Shown piece after piece: positions 63,732 to 64,000 of a stretch of DNA of 64,000 nt. Every line of letters starts with the position of its first letter. The stretch's first letter is position 1. The DNA is taken from NCBI RefSeq assembly GCF_000422425.1, contig NZ_KE383828.1:158166-222165 (forward strand), given 5' to 3'. Position numbers and translations under genes: made by a program. This DNA is from Oceanospirillum beijerinckii DSM 7166 (GTDB taxonomy: Bacteria > Pseudomonadota > Gammaproteobacteria > Pseudomonadales > Halomonadaceae). The notes under the pieces were generated by a model. The model searched no databases, had not been told where the DNA came from, and saw nothing but the letters and a program-made list of their open reading frames with translations.

Positions 63732-63965
63732 TGGTAGGGGTATTACTCTAAAGAGCAAAAAAATCACTTTACAAATAAAATCAATCTGTTAGCCTAATTC
63801 CGTTCTTGGAGGTTCACCAGTTCTTTAAAATCAAAGACTTAGTAAACTTCAAAACTGAAAAAGTCTGTAATTTGGTCAAATATAAGCGAAAAATAACCCT
63901 ACACTTTACAGGGTCGCCTATTTGGCCAAATCAGCCGCTCTGGAATGCGGGTTGTAGAGGGTACT
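63732..63965 (+). promoter_or_regulatory. CRISPR leader
   Basis: About 230 AT-rich noncoding bases between cas2 and the first repeat. It contains two near-identical 12-bp palindromes, ATTTGGTCAAAT (63870-63881) and ATTTGGCCAAAT (63920-63931), 50 bases apart, and an ACCCT/AGGGT stem (63896-63914). It should hold the array promoter and adaptation signals. Confidence 0.7.
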
Positions 63966-64000
63966 GTTGCATCAGACCTTGCCGTTAAGGCAGTAGAAAC
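63966..64000 (+). CRISPR. First CRISPR repeat, array continues beyond the window
   Basis: The last 35 bases start with GTTGC and end with the classic GAAAC. They hold a 4-bp stem TGCC (63980-63983), loop GTTAA, GGCA (63989-63992), and after it exactly eight bases GTAGAAAC (63993-64000), which is the length of the crRNA 5' handle left by Cas6. Only one copy is visible, so its limits are inferred. Confidence 0.7.

Noticed and set aside
63806..63988. 60-residue open frame across the CRISPR leader
   Set aside because: It runs through the leader and into the repeat; no domain and no Shine-Dalgarno.
1..64000. rRNA, tRNA, phage genes, integrases or intact insertion sequences
   Set aside because: No clover-leaf tRNA, rRNA-like sequence, transposase or integrase frame was recognised in reading the window, though a search would be needed to be certain.

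Overview
The window looks like chromosome from a marine gammaproteobacterium, probably in or near the Oceanospirillales. This rests on the mix of RsuA, YacL/UPF0231, NsrR, RstA/RstB-like, TRAP-TAXI and MipA-like proteins and on moderate GC. The species assignment is inference. I saw no rRNA, tRNA, phage structural gene or intact insertion sequence.

Bases 1-16,000 are mostly housekeeping: the tail of a LysR regulator, a branched-chain aminotransferase (ilvE), moaB behind a probable molybdenum-cofactor riboswitch, moeA, rsuA, a secreted subtilisin-like protein, an Aer-like chemoreceptor, a lipoprotein hydrolase, a sodium/solute symporter, a lytic-transglycosylase-like lipoprotein, pepQ and a LysR regulator. 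From 15,078 to 22,117 a minus-strand operon encodes a complete oligopeptide ABC importer (binding protein, two permeases, two ATPases) ending in an M14 carboxypeptidase. With PepQ next door this is a peptide import and digestion cluster.

Bases 22,500-38,500 hold YacL, a HIT protein, a FemAB-like transferase, a pentapeptide/K+-channel-like protein, a DUF2959 lipoprotein, a TRAP-TAXI transporter pair, a membrane protein, an ACR3 arsenite exporter, NsrR, a DnaQ-like exonuclease, an OsmC-YcaO fusion and a lipoprotein. A decayed family-3 binding-protein remnant lies at 31,327-31,507. A REP-like dispersed repeat occurs at about 2,605 and 35,285.

Bases 38,700-49,200 hold an RND efflux pair that carries two separate lesions (an in-frame amber codon in the adaptor and a +1 G-run frameshift in the pump), a YeiH exporter, a MipA-like porin next to an RstAB-like two-component system, and malate dehydrogenase.

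The notable system is at 50,135-64,000: a type III-D CRISPR-Cas operon of the fused-subunit kind (cas10, Cas7-Cas5-Cas11 fusion, double Cas7, Csx19-like, Cas7 with insertion), a CARF-HEPN ribonuclease, a Cas6-reverse transcriptase-Cas1 triple fusion, cas2, a leader, and what is almost certainly the first CRISPR repeat ending exactly at the window edge. Together these predict spacer acquisition from RNA, RNA-guided RNA targeting by a complex of fused subunits, and cyclic-oligoadenylate signalling to a HEPN RNase. The array itself lies beyond the window.
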